From Rothia mucilaginosa (GTDB lineage: Bacteria; Actinomycetota; Actinomycetes; Actinomycetales; Micrococcaceae): a stretch of 64,000 bases of DNA. Under the pieces are notes generated by a model, which did no database searches, was not told the origin of the DNA, and was given only the letters and a program-made list of their open reading frames with translations. Shown one piece after another: positions 45,498 through 56,496 of this stretch. The translations under genes were made by a program, and so were the position numbers. The stretch spans positions 2,219,080 through 2,283,079 of the forward strand of contig NZ_CP079822.1 in the NCBI RefSeq assembly GCF_019334805.1, read 5' to 3'. The number at the start of each line of letters is the position of its first letter. Within the stretch, counting starts at the first letter, position 1.

Positions 45498-46193
45498 ATG
45501 ATGTTTAACCGTAGTTCTATTGCCGCGCTCTCGGCGGCAATGATGCTCACCCTGTCCGCATGTTCTGGCGGCTCGCAGGTCAACGCAGAATCGAGCGCAT
45601 CCACTTCCGCGAGCGCTGAATCGGCAAGCGCCGAAGCTTCCGCAACCCCCACTCCTTCACCTACCCCGACCGGTTCTGAGGTTGTCGAAATCCGTGCCGC
45701 CGTTGACACCACCGTTGACTCAGAAGAAGCACGAAAAGCTGCAGGAGAAGCTGCTAAGCAAGTGCTGGAACAGGACGTGCGCCTTCGGAATGCCTGGATG
45801 CAGGGGAACCTGGAACATACCAGTGAAAAGGATCTCGCTAAGTATATGGAACCGAAGGGCGTTAAAAGCACCCTGGATGGTTTTGCGGACTTACGTGAAA
45901 CACTTCAGGAAGGGCCGTTCAGTGGGCAGATTGAAATCCGCGATGTAGAAGTAGTCGAAGTATCTGCCTCAACGGACCAAAACGGGCAGAGCACCCCTAA
46001 CGCCGTTGTTCGTGTGCAGTATTGCGAAGACTGGGGAAGCCTTCGCTGGCCAACCGGCGAACCTATTGTTCTTGATGATTCTCTCGCAACAGAGGAAATG
46101 CGCGAGAACATTATGATTCGTCGACCTGACGGTGTGTTTGTGATTCAGAGTGGCCGCAAAGTTCAGGGTGACTGCAAGCCCTCGCAGCACTAA
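45498..46193 (+). CDS. Lipoprotein of unknown function, tandem copy 2
   Basis: A 231-residue protein. The ATG at 45498 matches the start of copy 1, and the leader before it (from 45469) is the same as that of copy 1. The signal and lipobox (LSAC) and the Ser/Thr/Pro linker are nearly identical to copy 1. The mature part keeps RNAWMQGNLEHTSEKDL, VQYCEDWGSLRW and a final DCKPSQH, confirming a shared fold with one conserved Cys pair. It ends at a strong terminator. Confidence 0.78.
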   Translation: MMFNRSSIAALSAAMMLTLSACSGGSQVNAESSASTSASAESASAEASATPTPSPTPTGSEVVEIRAAVDTTVDSEEARKAAGEAAKQVLEQDVRLRNAWMQGNLEHTSEKDLAKYMEPKGVKSTLDGFADLRETLQEGPFSGQIEIRDVEVVEVSASTDQNGQSTPNAVVRVQYCEDWGSLRWPTGEPIVLDDSLATEEMRENIMIRRPDGVFVIQSGRKVQGDCKPSQH

Positions 46194-46205
46194 CGCTTTC
46201 AGAAA

Positions 46206-46263
46206 TGGGAAGGTACTTGAAGTACATCTGAGTGTGCTTCAACTACCTTCCCACTTCTATTTT
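46206..46263 (+). terminator. Rho-independent terminator of the lipoprotein pair
   Basis: A 21-bp stem (TGGGAAGGTACTTGAAG with CTTCAACTACCTTCCCA, one mismatch) and a CTTCTATTTTT tail, 13 bp after the stop. Confidence 0.88.
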
Positions 46264-46398
46264 TGGCCTCATGCTATAGACGTGCTTCTTCAATAGGTGC
46301 TTCTGATATCCCCGCAGCCCCCTCACCGTGAGCGGTCTCTCGCCGAACCTGAACGTAGCCTGTGAACTGTGGTACCCTACTAGAAGCACAAAACCTTT

Positions 46399-46432
46399 AA
46401 ATCCGTCCCGTGAGGCGGGGAAGGAGACGGCT
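46399..46432 (+). promoter_or_regulatory. PyrR-binding-type leader of the pyr operon
   Basis: TTTAAATCCGTCCCGTGAGGCGGGGAAGGAG reads as two parts: TTTAAATCC, then GTCCCGTGAGGCGGG, then the AAGGAG ribosome site (46421-46426). The CCCG/CGGG stem with a GTGAGG loop abutting that site is what is known upstream of pyrR in actinobacteria, where PyrR with UMP blocks translation. Regulation here is inferred from the match. Confidence 0.65.
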
Positions 46433-47101
46433 ATGCCTGGGTCAACTGTACCCACATCCGGCGCGAATCAGGGGCGAAATGTAACCGCAGCCCCCCATTC
46501 GGCAACCCCTCAAAGCACCTCCGAGGACGCGACCACCGTCGGCCGCACCATCCTCAGCGAGGACGAAATCCGCCGCGCCCTCACCCGCATCGCCTATGAA
46601 ATTATTGAAACCAATAAAGGCGTAGAAAACCTCGTACTCATCGGCATCCGCTCCCGCGGCGTGCCCCTCGCCGTACGACTCGCAGCCCGCATCCAAGCCA
46701 TCGAGCCGAACTTCAACGCAGAAACACGAATCGGTGCCCTGGACATCACCGCCTACCGCGACGACCAGCGAACCGGCGGCGCCACCTCCCCAGAAACCGC
46801 AGGGGAAAGCATCATGCCCACCATCGGCATTGAAGGCAAAACCGTAGTCCTCGTTGACGACGTCCTCTACTCCGGCCGCACCGTACGCGCCGCCCTCGAC
46901 GCACTCAACGCCCACGGACGACCCGCCCTCGTACGCCTGGCAGTCCTCGTAGACCGCGGACACCGGCAACTACCCATCCGCGCCGACCATGTGGGCAAAA
47001 ACCTGCCCACCAGCGCTAGCGAAACCGTGCGCGTCGTACTGACTGAAACCGACAACGCAACAGACCGAGTTGACATTATCCAGCTGGGAGGGCTCTCATG
47101 A
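46433..47101 (+). CDS. pyrR: Bifunctional pyr operon regulator/uracil phosphoribosyltransferase
   Basis: A 222-residue protein. The ATG at 46433 lies 6 bp after AAGGAG. The PRPP loop [21 protein letters not shown] sits near 139-159. [10 protein letters not shown] and [12 protein letters not shown] are typical of PyrR. The N-terminal 30 or so residues are an extra disordered stretch. PyrR binds pyr mRNA when UMP is high. It overlaps pyrB by 4 bases, opening the operon. Confidence 0.93.
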   Translation: MPGSTVPTSGANQGRNVTAAPHSATPQSTSEDATTVGRTILSEDEIRRALTRIAYEIIETNKGVENLVLIGIRSRGVPLAVRLAARIQAIEPNFNAETRIGALDITAYRDDQRTGGATSPETAGESIMPTIGIEGKTVVLVDDVLYSGRTVRAALDALNAHGRPALVRLAVLVDRGHRQLPIRADHVGKNLPTSASETVRVVLTETDNATDRVDIIQLGGLS

Positions 47102-48099
47102 AGCATCTGCTCGACACCCGCGAACTAACCCGCGAAGAAGCCATCGAAATCCTTGACGTCGCCGACTACATGGCGCAGGTCAAAGCCGAAAACCGCACCC
47201 TCAACGTGCTCAACGGCAAGACCGTCGTCAACCTCTTCTTCGAGGACTCCACCCGAACCCGCCTCTCCTTCGAAGCCGCAGAGAAGCGCCTGGGCGCCGC
47301 CGTCACCAACTTCTCCGCTTCTGGCTCCTCCCTGTCTAAGGGCGAGTCGCTCAAGGACACCGCGCAGACCCTCAAGGCGATTGCCGCGGATGCGTTCGTG
47401 ATTCGCCACTCGGCATCCGGCGCACCGCAGCGCCTCGCCGAGGCAGGCTGGACCGACATCCCCGTACTCAACGCGGGTGACGGCACCCACGCGCACCCCA
47501 CCCAGGCACTGCTCGACGCCGTGTCCCTGCGCCAGTACAAGGCAGAACGCGACGGCCTCGACAGCCCCCGCGGCACCGACCTGTCCGGCATGCGCGTGCT
47601 CATCGTCGGCGACATCCTGCACTCGCGCGTGGCACGCTCCAACCTCTGGCTGCTGACCACCCTCGGTGCGCAGGTCGTCTTCGTCGCGCCGCCGACCCTG
47701 CTGCCGCTGAACACCGCCTCCTGGGTTGAAGAAGCAGGCGTAGAAATCTTCCACGACTTCGACGAAGCCATCGCCACCAACCCGGACGCCGTCATGCTGC
47801 TGCGCATCCAGAAGGAACGCATGAACGCCGCGTACTTCCCCTCCGCAGAGGAGTACACCGAGCTGTGGGGCCTGACCGCCGAACGCTTCGCAACCCTGCA
47901 GGCGCAGCCGCAGCCGGTCGCAATCCTGCACCCGGGCCCCATGAACCGCGGCCTGGAAATCTGCACCGAAGCCGCCGACGCCACCAACTCCTGGGTCTTG
48001 CGCCAGGTCAGCAACGGCGTGGCGCTGCGCATGGCGGTGCTCTACCTGCTTCTGACCGACGGCTCCAGCGCCAAGCTCTACGCCGGCGACGAATCCTAA
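47098..48099 (+). CDS. pyrB: Aspartate carbamoyltransferase catalytic subunit
   Basis: A 333-residue enzyme joining carbamoyl phosphate and aspartate. [13 protein letters not shown] (carbamoyl-phosphate site, about 47-59), [14 protein letters not shown] and [11 protein letters not shown] are diagnostic. It starts within an ATGA overlap with pyrR. No regulatory pyrI is present. Confidence 0.95.
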   Translation: MKHLLDTRELTREEAIEILDVADYMAQVKAENRTLNVLNGKTVVNLFFEDSTRTRLSFEAAEKRLGAAVTNFSASGSSLSKGESLKDTAQTLKAIAADAFVIRHSASGAPQRLAEAGWTDIPVLNAGDGTHAHPTQALLDAVSLRQYKAERDGLDSPRGTDLSGMRVLIVGDILHSRVARSNLWLLTTLGAQVVFVAPPTLLPLNTASWVEEAGVEIFHDFDEAIATNPDAVMLLRIQKERMNAAYFPSAEEYTELWGLTAERFATLQAQPQPVAILHPGPMNRGLEICTEAADATNSWVLRQVSNGVALRMAVLYLLLTDGSSAKLYAGDES

Positions 48100-48129
48100 A
48101 CGACCTTCCTAACGAGAGGAACCAACACC

Positions 48130-49431
48130 ATGAGCAAGTACCTGATTAAGGGCGCAAGCCTCTACGGCGAAAAGGTCGCCGACATCCTCATCGAGGACGG
48201 CGTGATTAGCCGCATCGCAGAGAACATTGACGCCGCAGATGCACAGGTCGTCGAGGCGGCAGGCCAGGTGGCGCTACCCGGCCTGGTCGACATCCACACC
48301 CACCTGCGTCAGCCCGGCTACGAGGCATCCGAAACCGTCGAGACCGGCACCCGCGCAGCAGCCCTGGGCGGCTACACCGCAGTGTTCGCCATGGCAAACT
48401 CCATGCCCGTGGCAGACACCGCCGCAGTCGTTGAGCAGGTTGACCGCCTCGGCAAGGAATCCGCATGGTGCCGCGTGCAGCCCATCGGCGCAGTGACCGT
48501 GGGTCTGAAGGGTGAGCGCCTCTCCGACATTGGCGGCATGGCGAACTCCACCGCGAACGTGCGCGTGTTCTCTGACGACGGCATGTGCGTGTACGACCCC
48601 GCCGTGATGCGTCGCGCCCTCGAATACGTCAAGACCTTCGACGGCGTTATTGCGCAGCACGCGCAGGAGCCGCGCCTGACCGAAGGCGCCCAGATGAACG
48701 AAGGTAAGGTGTCCGCTGATCTGGGTCTGACCGGTTGGCCCGCCGTCGCTGAAGAGGCAATCATTGCCCGCGACGTGCTGCTGGCTGAGCACCTGGACTC
48801 CAAGCTGCACATCTGCCACCTGTCCACCAAGGGCTCCATTGAGGTTGTGCGCTGGGCTAAGTCCCGCGGCGTGAAGGTGACCGCGGAGGCAACCCCGCAC
48901 CACCTGCTGCTCACCGACGAGACCGCACGCACCTACGACCCGGTGTTCAAGGTGAACCCGCCGCTGCGCACCGAAGAGGACGTCATGGCGCTGCGTCAGG
49001 CAGTTGCTGACGGCATCATCGACGTGATTGGTACCGACCACGCACCGCACCCGGCAGAGACCAAGGAATGCGAATGGGCATGCGCTGCCAACGGTATGAC
49101 CGGCCTGGAGCAGGCACTGTCCATCATCCAGATGACCCTGGTTGACACCGGCATGATTACCTGGCGCGATGTGGCACGTATCCTCTCCGAGGAGCCCGCG
49201 AAGATTGGTCGCCTAGACCACGAGCAGGGCCGCCCGCTTGCCGAAGGCGAACCGGCAAACATTGTGCTGGTCGATCCGAAGGCAACCCGCGTCATCAAGC
49301 CGGAGGAGCAGGCAACCAAGGGTAAGAACAACCCCTACCGCGGCATGGAGGTGCCCGGCTCGATCCGTGCAACCTTCTACGCTGGCCACCCGACCGTGCT
49401 GAACGGCGAGCTGGCAACCCCGCGCCGCTAA
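48130..49431 (+). CDS. pyrC: Dihydroorotase
   Basis: A 433-residue type I amidohydrolase. The metal motif is D54-I-H56-T-H58 with LRQPG after it. Later metal-site residues appear in HICHLSTKGS and VIGTDHAPH. It catalyses ring closure to dihydroorotate. It lies 30 bp after pyrB with an AGAGGA site. Confidence 0.94.
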   Translation: MSKYLIKGASLYGEKVADILIEDGVISRIAENIDAADAQVVEAAGQVALPGLVDIHTHLRQPGYEASETVETGTRAAALGGYTAVFAMANSMPVADTAAVVEQVDRLGKESAWCRVQPIGAVTVGLKGERLSDIGGMANSTANVRVFSDDGMCVYDPAVMRRALEYVKTFDGVIAQHAQEPRLTEGAQMNEGKVSADLGLTGWPAVAEEAIIARDVLLAEHLDSKLHICHLSTKGSIEVVRWAKSRGVKVTAEATPHHLLLTDETARTYDPVFKVNPPLRTEEDVMALRQAVADGIIDVIGTDHAPHPAETKECEWACAANGMTGLEQALSIIQMTLVDTGMITWRDVARILSEEPAKIGRLDHEQGRPLAEGEPANIVLVDPKATRVIKPEEQATKGKNNPYRGMEVPGSIRATFYAGHPTVLNGELATPRR

Positions 49432-49618
49432 CCCGCGAGGCGAACCGCGTTGTGACCGTACGTGGTGATTGCGCCTGGGCGGTGGTAGGTTCACGCCTGC
49501 CACCGCCTCGCCGGGAGGTTCAACCGCGCCGGGAGCACCGCCCCCAACCTCACCAACCCAGACCCACCAACCCGGCCGAGATCATCGACCGAGACCCCAA
49601 CCGAAAGAGAGAACCTTC

Positions 49619-50158
49619 GTGGGAAAGTTCCTGACCGCCGTCATCTGCATCGCCCTGGTCGCCCTGTGCATCTACGGCATGTGGCACGGATGGCGCTCGC
49701 GCCTGGCACGCCAGGCGAACATGTTCGGCTCCCTCAAGGAAGTTCCCGAACGCTACGAGGGCATGACCGCTGACGCCGCTTTCGAGGGCGAGTACGTCAG
49801 CACCACGATTTTCGGTAACTGGCTGGACCGCGTGGGTTTCGATTCGCTCGGCTTCAAGAGCAAGTCCACCCTGCTGATTTACCCGGACAGCATCATCTTC
49901 ACCCGTAACGGCGCGAAGGACCTGTGGATTCCGGCGAAGAAGCTCGCAGTCATCACCACCGACCGCGGTATGGCGGGTAAGGTTGTGGAGAAGAACGGCC
50001 TGGTCGTGATTGGTTGGACCCTCGACGGTCACCGCGTGCAGACCGGCTTCCGCACCCGCTACGCCGAGGACAAGCAGGCGGTACTGCAGGAGCTGCGCCG
50101 CATCGCCCCGAACGCGGTGGATGCGCCCGAGAAGTGGGCGGCAGAACCGGAAGCCTAA
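49619..50158 (+). CDS. Membrane-anchored PH-like domain protein in the pyr operon
   Basis: A 179-residue protein. GTG at 49619 was chosen because AAAGAGAG lies just upstream and GKFLTAVICIALVALCIYG then forms an N-terminal membrane helix; earlier in-frame starts lack this support. The body (STLLIYPDSIIFTRNGAKD, IPAKKLAVITTDRGMAGKVV, VIGWTLDGHRVQTGF) looks like a PH-type beta sandwich. Homologous proteins sit between pyrC and carA in many Actinobacteria, so it is a conserved companion of the operon. Its role is unknown. Confidence 0.75.
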   Translation: MGKFLTAVICIALVALCIYGMWHGWRSRLARQANMFGSLKEVPERYEGMTADAAFEGEYVSTTIFGNWLDRVGFDSLGFKSKSTLLIYPDSIIFTRNGAKDLWIPAKKLAVITTDRGMAGKVVEKNGLVVIGWTLDGHRVQTGFRTRYAEDKQAVLQELRRIAPNAVDAPEKWAAEPEA

Positions 50159-50301
50159 ACCCCGGACAAACCGCGAAACGTATAGATTTTGCCCCACGGC
50201 AGGCGAACACCCCGCCGAAGGCACCATAGACTACCCCGGAACCTGCACGGTAGAGGCCGTACAGGAAGCGGGGGAGAACACCAGAGAAAAGGAAGAAGAG
50301 C

Positions 50302-51489
50302 ATGACTGACATGACACGATCCGGCGCCCTGCGTACGGACCGCGCGATGCTCGTCCTGGAGGACGGCACCGTCTACCGCGGCTATGGCTACGGCGCAACC
50401 GGCGCGTCCCTGGGCGAGGCGGTTTTCTCGACCGGTATGACCGGCTACCAGGAAACCCTGACCGACCCCTCCTACGCGGGTCAGATTGTGGTTCAGACCG
50501 CTCCCCATATTGGCAACACCGGCGTGAACACCACCGACGCTGAGTCCCGCAAGATTTGGGTTGCAGGCTACGTGGTTCGCGACGCAGCACGCGTGGCATC
50601 CAACTGGCGTTCTGAGCGCACCCTCGACGAAGAGCTCATCGAACAGGGCATCGTCGGTATTCAGGGCATTGACACTCGCGCCCTGACCCGCCGCCTGCGT
50701 TCGAGCGGTTCGATGCGTGCGGGCGTGTTCTCCGGTGAGCACGCAGAACGCCCCGAAGCTGAACTGCTGGAGGAGGTGCGCGCCTCCGAGCCGATGGCTG
50801 GCCGTAAGCTCGCTGACTCCGTTTCGGTTGACACCGCCTACACCGTTGAGCCGCACCAGTTCAACTGGTTCGCACCCCCGGTCGCAACCATTGTTGCCCT
50901 GGACCTGGGCATTAAGTCGATGACCCCGCAGCGTTTCGCTGAGCGTGGCGTGCGCGTGCACGTGCTGCCCGCAAGCGCAACCCTCGAGGACATCTACTCC
51001 CACAACCCTGACGGCGTGTTCTTCTCCAACGGCCCCGGTGACCCGGCAACCGCTGACGAGCAGGTTGAGCTGCTACAGGGCGTGCTGCGTAAGGGCACCC
51101 CGTTCTTCGGCATCTGCTTCGGTAACCAGCTGCTCGGCCGCGCCCTGGGCTTCGGCACCTACAAGCTGCCTTTCGGCCACCGCGGCATCAACCAGCCGGT
51201 CATGGACAAGACCACCGGCAAGGTTGAAATCACCGCGCAGAACCACGGCTTCGCTGTGGACGCGCCGATTGGCGACTACGTGACCGCACCGAACGCCGAG
51301 TTCGGTCAGGTCATGGTCTCCCACGTGGGTCTGAACGACAACGTGGTTGAGGGCCTGACCTGTAAGGACATCCCCGCGTTCTCCGTGCAGTACCACCCCG
51401 AGGCTGCTGCGGGCCCGCACGATTCCGCCTACCTCTTTGACCGTTTCATCGACCTGATGGTCGCAACCAAGACTGCAAAGGAAGCATAA
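50302..51489 (+). CDS. carA: Carbamoyl-phosphate synthase small subunit
   Basis: A 395-residue glutamine amidotransferase subunit. Nucleophile Cys272 lies in [12 protein letters not shown], and His365/Glu367 in YHPEAAAGP complete the triad. The N-terminal domain shows [20 protein letters not shown]. It supplies ammonia to CarB. The stop is immediately followed by carB ATG. Confidence 0.95.
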   Translation: MTDMTRSGALRTDRAMLVLEDGTVYRGYGYGATGASLGEAVFSTGMTGYQETLTDPSYAGQIVVQTAPHIGNTGVNTTDAESRKIWVAGYVVRDAARVASNWRSERTLDEELIEQGIVGIQGIDTRALTRRLRSSGSMRAGVFSGEHAERPEAELLEEVRASEPMAGRKLADSVSVDTAYTVEPHQFNWFAPPVATIVALDLGIKSMTPQRFAERGVRVHVLPASATLEDIYSHNPDGVFFSNGPGDPATADEQVELLQGVLRKGTPFFGICFGNQLLGRALGFGTYKLPFGHRGINQPVMDKTTGKVEITAQNHGFAVDAPIGDYVTAPNAEFGQVMVSHVGLNDNVVEGLTCKDIPAFSVQYHPEAAAGPHDSAYLFDRFIDLMVATKTAKEA

Positions 51490-54400
51490 ATGCCTCGTCG
51501 TACTGACCTTAATAGCGTCCTCGTCATCGGTTCCGGCCCTATCGTCATCGGTCAGGCAGCGGAATTCGACTACTCCGGCACTCAGGCGCTGCGCGTGCTG
51601 AAGGAGGAGGGCGTGCGCGTCATCCTCGTGAACTCGAACCCGGCAACCATCATGACCGACCCCGAGTTCGCGGACGCCACCTACATTGAACCCATCACCC
51701 CCGAGGTGATTGAGAAGATCATCGAGAAGGAAAAGCCGGACGCAATCCTGCCGACCCTGGGTGGTCAGACCGCGCTGAACGCGGCTATCTCCCTGGATGA
51801 GCGCGGCGTGCTCGCCAAGTACAATGTTGAGCTGATCGGCGCGAACATTGAGGCGATTAACCTCGGTGAGGACCGTGAAGCATTCAAGGGCGTGGTGGAG
51901 CGCGCCGGCGGCGAGTCTGCCCGCTCGGTGATCGTTCACTCCATGCCGGAGGCGCTGGAAGCCGCTAAGGAGCTGGGCTACCCGATGGTGGTCCGCCCCT
52001 CCTTCACTATGGGTGGTCTCGGCTCGGGTATGGCGTACAACGAGGAAGACCTCTACCGTATTGCCGGTGCCGGTATTCAGTACTCGCCGACCAGCGAGGT
52101 CCTGCTGGAGGAGTCCATCCTCGGCTGGAAGGAATACGAGCTGGAGATGATGCGTGACACCAACGACAACGTCGTGGTCGTCTGCTCCATCGAAAACTTC
52201 GACCCCGTGGGCGTGCACACCGGTGACTCCATCACCGTGGCCCCCGCACTGACCCTGACCGACCGTGAGTTCCAGAAGCTGCGCGACATCGCGATCAACG
52301 TGATTCGTGAGGTTGGCGTGGACACCGGTGGTTGTAACATCCAGTTCGCGATTGACCCGAAGACCGGCCGCATCATCGTCATTGAGATGAACCCGCGCGT
52401 GTCTCGTTCTTCGGCGCTCGCGTCGAAGGCTACCGGCTTCCCGATTGCGAAGATTGCGACCAAGCTGTCCCTGGGTTACACCCTGGATGAGATTCCGAAC
52501 GATATCACCCAGAAGACCCCGGCATCCTTCGAGCCGACCCTCGACTACGTGGTCGTGAAGGTTCCGCGCTTCGCGTTTGAGAAGTTCCCGGCTGCTGACC
52601 CGACCCTGACCACCACCATGAAGAGTGTTGGCGAGGCTATGGCTCTGGGCCGTAACTTCACTGAGGCTCTGCAGAAGGCTATGCGTTCGCTGGAGCAGAA
52701 GGGCGCGTCCTTCTCGTTCAAGCCGCTGTCCCTGTCTGAGGCTGAGCTGGCTGAGCTGATTGAGAAGACTAAGGTTGCGACCACTCAGCGTATTTACCAG
52801 GTTCAGCAGGCTCTGCTGGCCGGTGCTACCGTGGAGCAGCTGCACGAGGCTACCAAGATTGACCCGTGGTTCCTGGATCAGCTGGTGCTGCTGAATGAGG
52901 TTGCCGGCGTGGTTCACGCTAAGCGTGACCACCTGGATCCGGAGACCCTGAAGCTGGCTAAGCGTCACGGTTTCTCGGACGCTCAGATTGCTGAGATTAT
53001 CGGCTCTTCTGAGGATGTTGTGCGCGGTGTTCGCCACGCTCTGGGTATCCGCCCGGTCTTCAAGACTGTTGACACCTGTGCCGCCGAGTTTGAGGCGTTC
53101 ACTCCGTACCACTACTCCTCCTACGACCTGGAGGATGAGGTTGCGCACCACGAGAAGCCCTCGATTATGATTCTGGGTTCGGGCCCGAACCGTATCGGTC
53201 AGGGTATCGAGTTCGACTACTCCTGCGTGCACGCTTCGCTGGTGCTGCGTTCGCTCGGTTACGAGACTGTCATGGTCAACTGCAACCCTGAGACTGTTTC
53301 GACTGACTACGATATTTCGACTCGCCTGTACTTCGAGCCGCTCACCCTTGAGGATGTGCTTGAGATTGTTGAGTCGGAGCGTCGTACCGGCGGTCTGATG
53401 GGCGTGTTCGTTCAGCTGGGCGGTCAGACTCCGCTGAAGCTGGCTCGTGCCCTGAAGGATGCGGGCGTGCCGATTCTGGGCACCACCCCCGAGGCTATTG
53501 ACCTGGCTGAGGACCGCGGCGAGTTCTCTCGCGTGCTGGAGGAGGGCGGCCTGATTTCGCCCAAGAACGGTACCGCGTTCACTTTCGAGGGTGCTAAGCG
53601 CATCGCCGATGAGATTGGTTACCCGGTTCTGGTTCGTCCTTCGTACGTGCTGGGTGGCCGTGGCATGGAGATCGTCTACGATGAGGCGAACCTGGCACGC
53701 TACCTGGAGAACGCTACCGAGGTTTCGCCTTCGCAGCCTGCTCTGATTGATAAGTTCCTTGAGGACGCTATCGAGATTGACGTTGACGCCCTGTTCGACG
53801 GCGAGGAGCTGTACTTGGGCGGCGTCATGGAGCACATTGAGGAAGCCGGTATTCACTCGGGTGACTCCTCTTGTACTCTGCCTCCGATTACTCTCGGCCC
53901 GGACATCATCGCGAAGGTGAAGGACGCTACCGAGAAGATTGCTCGCGGTACCGGTGTGCGCGGCCTGATTAACATTCAGTTCGCGTACGTGTCTGAGAAC
54001 CTGTACGTGATTGAGGCGAACCCGCGTGCCTCTCGTACTGTTCCGTTCGTGTCGAAGGCTACCGGCGTGCAGATGGCTAAGGCTGCTGTGCTGATTGGTC
54101 TGGGCAAGAGCATTGCGGAGCTGAAGGCTGAGGGCTACCTGCCGTCGAACATGGATGGCGCGTCCCTGCCTGAGGAGACCGCGATTGCTGTGAAGGCTGC
54201 GGTTCTGCCGTTCGCTCGTTTCCGCACTCCCGAGGGTGTGGTGGTCGATTCGCTGCTGAGCCCGGAGATGCGTTCGACCGGTGAGGTCATGGGTCTGGAT
54301 AAGCACTATGACACCGCGTTCGCGAAGGCTCAGGCTGGTGCTGGTTCGCCGCTGCCGACCTCCGGTAAGGTGTTCATTTCGGTGGCTAACCACGATAAGC

Positions 54401-54810
54401 GTAACGTCATTATTTACGCGAAGATGCTGGAGTCGCTGGGCTTCGAGATTGTTTCGACCGGTGGTACCGCTGAGATTCTGCGCCGTAACGGCCTGAACTC
54501 GGTGATTGTGGCTTCGAAGTTCGCTGAGGCGAATGGCGACCACTCGATTGTGGACATGGTCCGCAACGGTGACATTGACCTGATTCTGAACACCCCTGCC
54601 GGTGGCGCTGCTCGTAGCGATGGTTACGAGATTCGTGCCGCTGCGGTTTCGGTGGGCTGCCCGGTCATGACCACTATTTCTGAGTTCGCTGCGGCTGTTC
54701 AGGCGATTAATGCTCTGCGTGAGCACAGCTGGGACATCATGAGCCTGCAGGAGCACGGCGTTCAGCTGGCTGCCGCTGTGGATGCTCGTTCTGAGGGTGG
54801 CGAGGCGTAA
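51490..54810 (+). CDS. carB: Carbamoyl-phosphate synthase large subunit
   Basis: An 1106-residue protein with two homologous ATP-grasp halves ([16 protein letters not shown] near the start and [16 protein letters not shown] in the second half). [20 protein letters not shown] marks the first active site, and [18 protein letters not shown] the second. The C-terminal MGS-like allosteric domain follows ([14 protein letters not shown]). It makes carbamoyl phosphate for pyrimidines and arginine. It overlaps pyrF by one base. Confidence 0.96.
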   Translation: MPRRTDLNSVLVIGSGPIVIGQAAEFDYSGTQALRVLKEEGVRVILVNSNPATIMTDPEFADATYIEPITPEVIEKIIEKEKPDAILPTLGGQTALNAAISLDERGVLAKYNVELIGANIEAINLGEDREAFKGVVERAGGESARSVIVHSMPEALEAAKELGYPMVVRPSFTMGGLGSGMAYNEEDLYRIAGAGIQYSPTSEVLLEESILGWKEYELEMMRDTNDNVVVVCSIENFDPVGVHTGDSITVAPALTLTDREFQKLRDIAINVIREVGVDTGGCNIQFAIDPKTGRIIVIEMNPRVSRSSALASKATGFPIAKIATKLSLGYTLDEIPNDITQKTPASFEPTLDYVVVKVPRFAFEKFPAADPTLTTTMKSVGEAMALGRNFTEALQKAMRSLEQKGASFSFKPLSLSEAELAELIEKTKVATTQRIYQVQQALLAGATVEQLHEATKIDPWFLDQLVLLNEVAGVVHAKRDHLDPETLKLAKRHGFSDAQIAEIIGSSEDVVRGVRHALGIRPVFKTVDTCAAEFEAFTPYHYSSYDLEDEVAHHEKPSIMILGSGPNRIGQGIEFDYSCVHASLVLRSLGYETVMVNCNPETVSTDYDISTRLYFEPLTLEDVLEIVESERRTGGLMGVFVQLGGQTPLKLARALKDAGVPILGTTPEAIDLAEDRGEFSRVLEEGGLISPKNGTAFTFEGAKRIADEIGYPVLVRPSYVLGGRGMEIVYDEANLARYLENATEVSPSQPALIDKFLEDAIEIDVDALFDGEELYLGGVMEHIEEAGIHSGDSSCTLPPITLGPDIIAKVKDATEKIARGTGVRGLINIQFAYVSENLYVIEANPRASRTVPFVSKATGVQMAKAAVLIGLGKSIAELKAEGYLPSNMDGASLPEETAIAVKAAVLPFARFRTPEGVVVDSLLSPEMRSTGEVMGLDKHYDTAFAKAQAGAGSPLPTSGKVFISVANHDKRNVIIYAKMLESLGFEIVSTGGTAEILRRNGLNSVIVASKFAEANGDHSIVDMVRNGDIDLILNTPAGGAARSDGYEIRAAAVSVGCPVMTTISEFAAAVQAINALREHSWDIMSLQEHGVQLAAAVDARSEGGEA

Positions 54811-55667
54811 TGTCCGCCGCTTTTGGTGATCGCCTGGCGAAGGCGATGGCGGAGCGCGGCCCGCTGTGTGTGGGTATTGACCCGCATCCGAACCTGCTGG
54901 AGCAGTGGGGTCTTGAGGATTCCGCTGCCGGCCTGGCTGCTTTTACTGAGGCGGTCTATGAGGGTTGCGCCCCGTTTGCGGCGGCATTGAAGCCTCAGGT
55001 GGCGCTGTTTGAGCGTCACGGTTCGGCTGGTCTTGCTGTGCTGGAGGCGCTGTTCGCCCGCGCTGCCGCTGATGGTGTGCTGATTGTTGCTGACGCTAAG
55101 CGCGGCGATATCGGTTCGACCATGAAGGCGTACGCGGATGCGTGGCTCGGCTCGTCTTCGCCGCTGGGTACCGATTCGGTGACTTTGAGCCCGTATCTGG
55201 GTTTTGAGTCGCTGCGTCCGGCGCTGGATTTGGCGGATGAGAATGACCGCGGCACGTTCGTGCTGGCGCTGACCTCGAACCCTGAGGGTAAGAGCGTTCA
55301 GCACGTGGGCGCATCGGAGTCCGAGGGCGCGGTGGCCAAGCGCATTATTGCCGCGGCGGTAGCCGAGAACGCCTCCCGCCAGTGGGAGCAGATGGGCCCG
55401 TGCGGCCTGGTGGTCGGTGCGACCGTCGGCCAGGCGCTGGTTGACCTGGGTATTGACCTGGGTTCCTTCAACGGCCCGATTCTGTCGCCGGGTTACGGTG
55501 CGCAGGGCGCTTCGGCGGCTGATCTATACCGCGTGTTTGCTGGCGTTGAGTCGCAGGTGCTGGTGAATTCTAGCCGTGGCGTGCTGGCCGCTGGTCCCTC
55601 GGTTGAGGGCCTGGCGCAGGCTGCGCAGGCGGCTCGTGATGACCTGTTGGCGGCTCGCGGCGCATAG
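54810..55667 (+). CDS. pyrF: Orotidine-5'-phosphate decarboxylase
   Basis: A 285-residue enzyme, the type 2 form of Actinobacteria. The catalytic Lys97 is in ADAKRGDIGSTMKAY. PLCVGIDPHPNLLEQWG opens the domain, and SPGYGAQGASAADLYRVF and NSSRGVLAAG close it. It starts on the ATG overlapping the carB TAA, and is the last pyrimidine gene of the operon. Confidence 0.95.
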   Translation: MSAAFGDRLAKAMAERGPLCVGIDPHPNLLEQWGLEDSAAGLAAFTEAVYEGCAPFAAALKPQVALFERHGSAGLAVLEALFARAAADGVLIVADAKRGDIGSTMKAYADAWLGSSSPLGTDSVTLSPYLGFESLRPALDLADENDRGTFVLALTSNPEGKSVQHVGASESEGAVAKRIIAAAVAENASRQWEQMGPCGLVVGATVGQALVDLGIDLGSFNGPILSPGYGAQGASAADLYRVFAGVESQVLVNSSRGVLAAGPSVEGLAQAAQAARDDLLAARGA

Positions 55668-56074
55668 TTCGCGTGTTGCGTGAGGGGCGTGTGCTCCGGG
55701 TGGATTCTGTTGAGGGTCTGCTCGGGGTGCGCGCCCCTTTTGCGTACCCCTCGTGCGTGCCTGTTTTATCGCATTTTTTCGGTACACCCGCATGCATAAT
55801 TTTGCCGCCGTGCACTCGCGCCGATGCGAGTTTGCTCACCTCTGTAGCGGGGGAGTGCGCCCGCTCTATGAGGTGCGTGCGTGGCTCCACTTTTGATAGG
55901 GCGAATACTCCGCTATGCTATAGGGGTACTCCCTGATATTTACGTGCTGACGTGCGTAGACGCATTGTTGGTGCGAGGGTGAGTGCCGCGGGTGGAACGA
56001 GGATTCTCGTGTCATCCGTGTTACATTAGTTGATAAGTAAAATTCTATAACTCGCAGAAATGGGGGACCCAACC
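55668..56074. other. 407-bp region between the pyr operon and mihF
   Basis: It contains a possible terminator (55684-55741, GGGGCG...CGCCCCTTTT). Near its end the sequence becomes AT-rich (TTACATTAGTTGATAAG), where the mihF promoter is expected. No gene was accepted. Confidence 0.55.
55684..55741 (+). terminator. Possible terminator of the pyr operon
   Basis: GGGGCG at the left and CGCCCC at the right, followed by TTTT, with a long partly paired loop between. Weaker than the others. Confidence 0.45.
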
Positions 56075-56455
56075 ATGCCGCTGACTCCGCTAACTGAGGA
56101 TGCGCGCGCCTCCGCCCGCGAGAAGGCAGTACTTGCCCGAGCACACCGCCAGGAAATTAAGCGTGCACTGAGTGACCGTGAACTTTCCGTGCGTCAGGTG
56201 CTCGACATGGTCGATTCCGACCCTGCACTGGCTAAAATGCCGGTGGGGCAGATGTTGCGCGCACTTCCGGGCATTGGTGCCGTTCGAGCTGAACGCATCA
56301 TTGAAGAACTTCATATTGCACCGACTCGCCGCCTTGGCGGCCTTGGTGTACACCAGCGTCGCAAGATGGTGGAGTACTTCAACCGTAATTCGCGGTATTT
56401 GAACCGTGCACGTCGCAGGACTAATACTCTGCCTCCTGAATCTTCTCAGCCCTAA
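56075..56455 (+). CDS. mihF: Actinobacterial integration host factor
   Basis: A 126-residue nucleoid protein that bends and compacts DNA. The ATG at 56075 lies 7 bp after GGGGGA. LPGIGAVRAERIIEELHIAPTRRLGGLG is the helix-two-turns-helix DNA-binding segment known in mIHF. The gene lies before gmk, as in other Actinobacteria. Confidence 0.93.
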   Translation: MPLTPLTEDARASAREKAVLARAHRQEIKRALSDRELSVRQVLDMVDSDPALAKMPVGQMLRALPGIGAVRAERIIEELHIAPTRRLGGLGVHQRRKMVEYFNRNSRYLNRARRRTNTLPPESSQP

Positions 56456-56496
56456 TACCTCGTGCCTTCAGCCGATGAAGGTGCAGTAAGGAAGCT

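Noticed and set aside
51073..54756. Open frame of 1227 codons on the minus strand across carA/carB
   Set aside because: Shadow of strong codon bias in carB; composition is unlike a protein and no ribosome site or motif is present.
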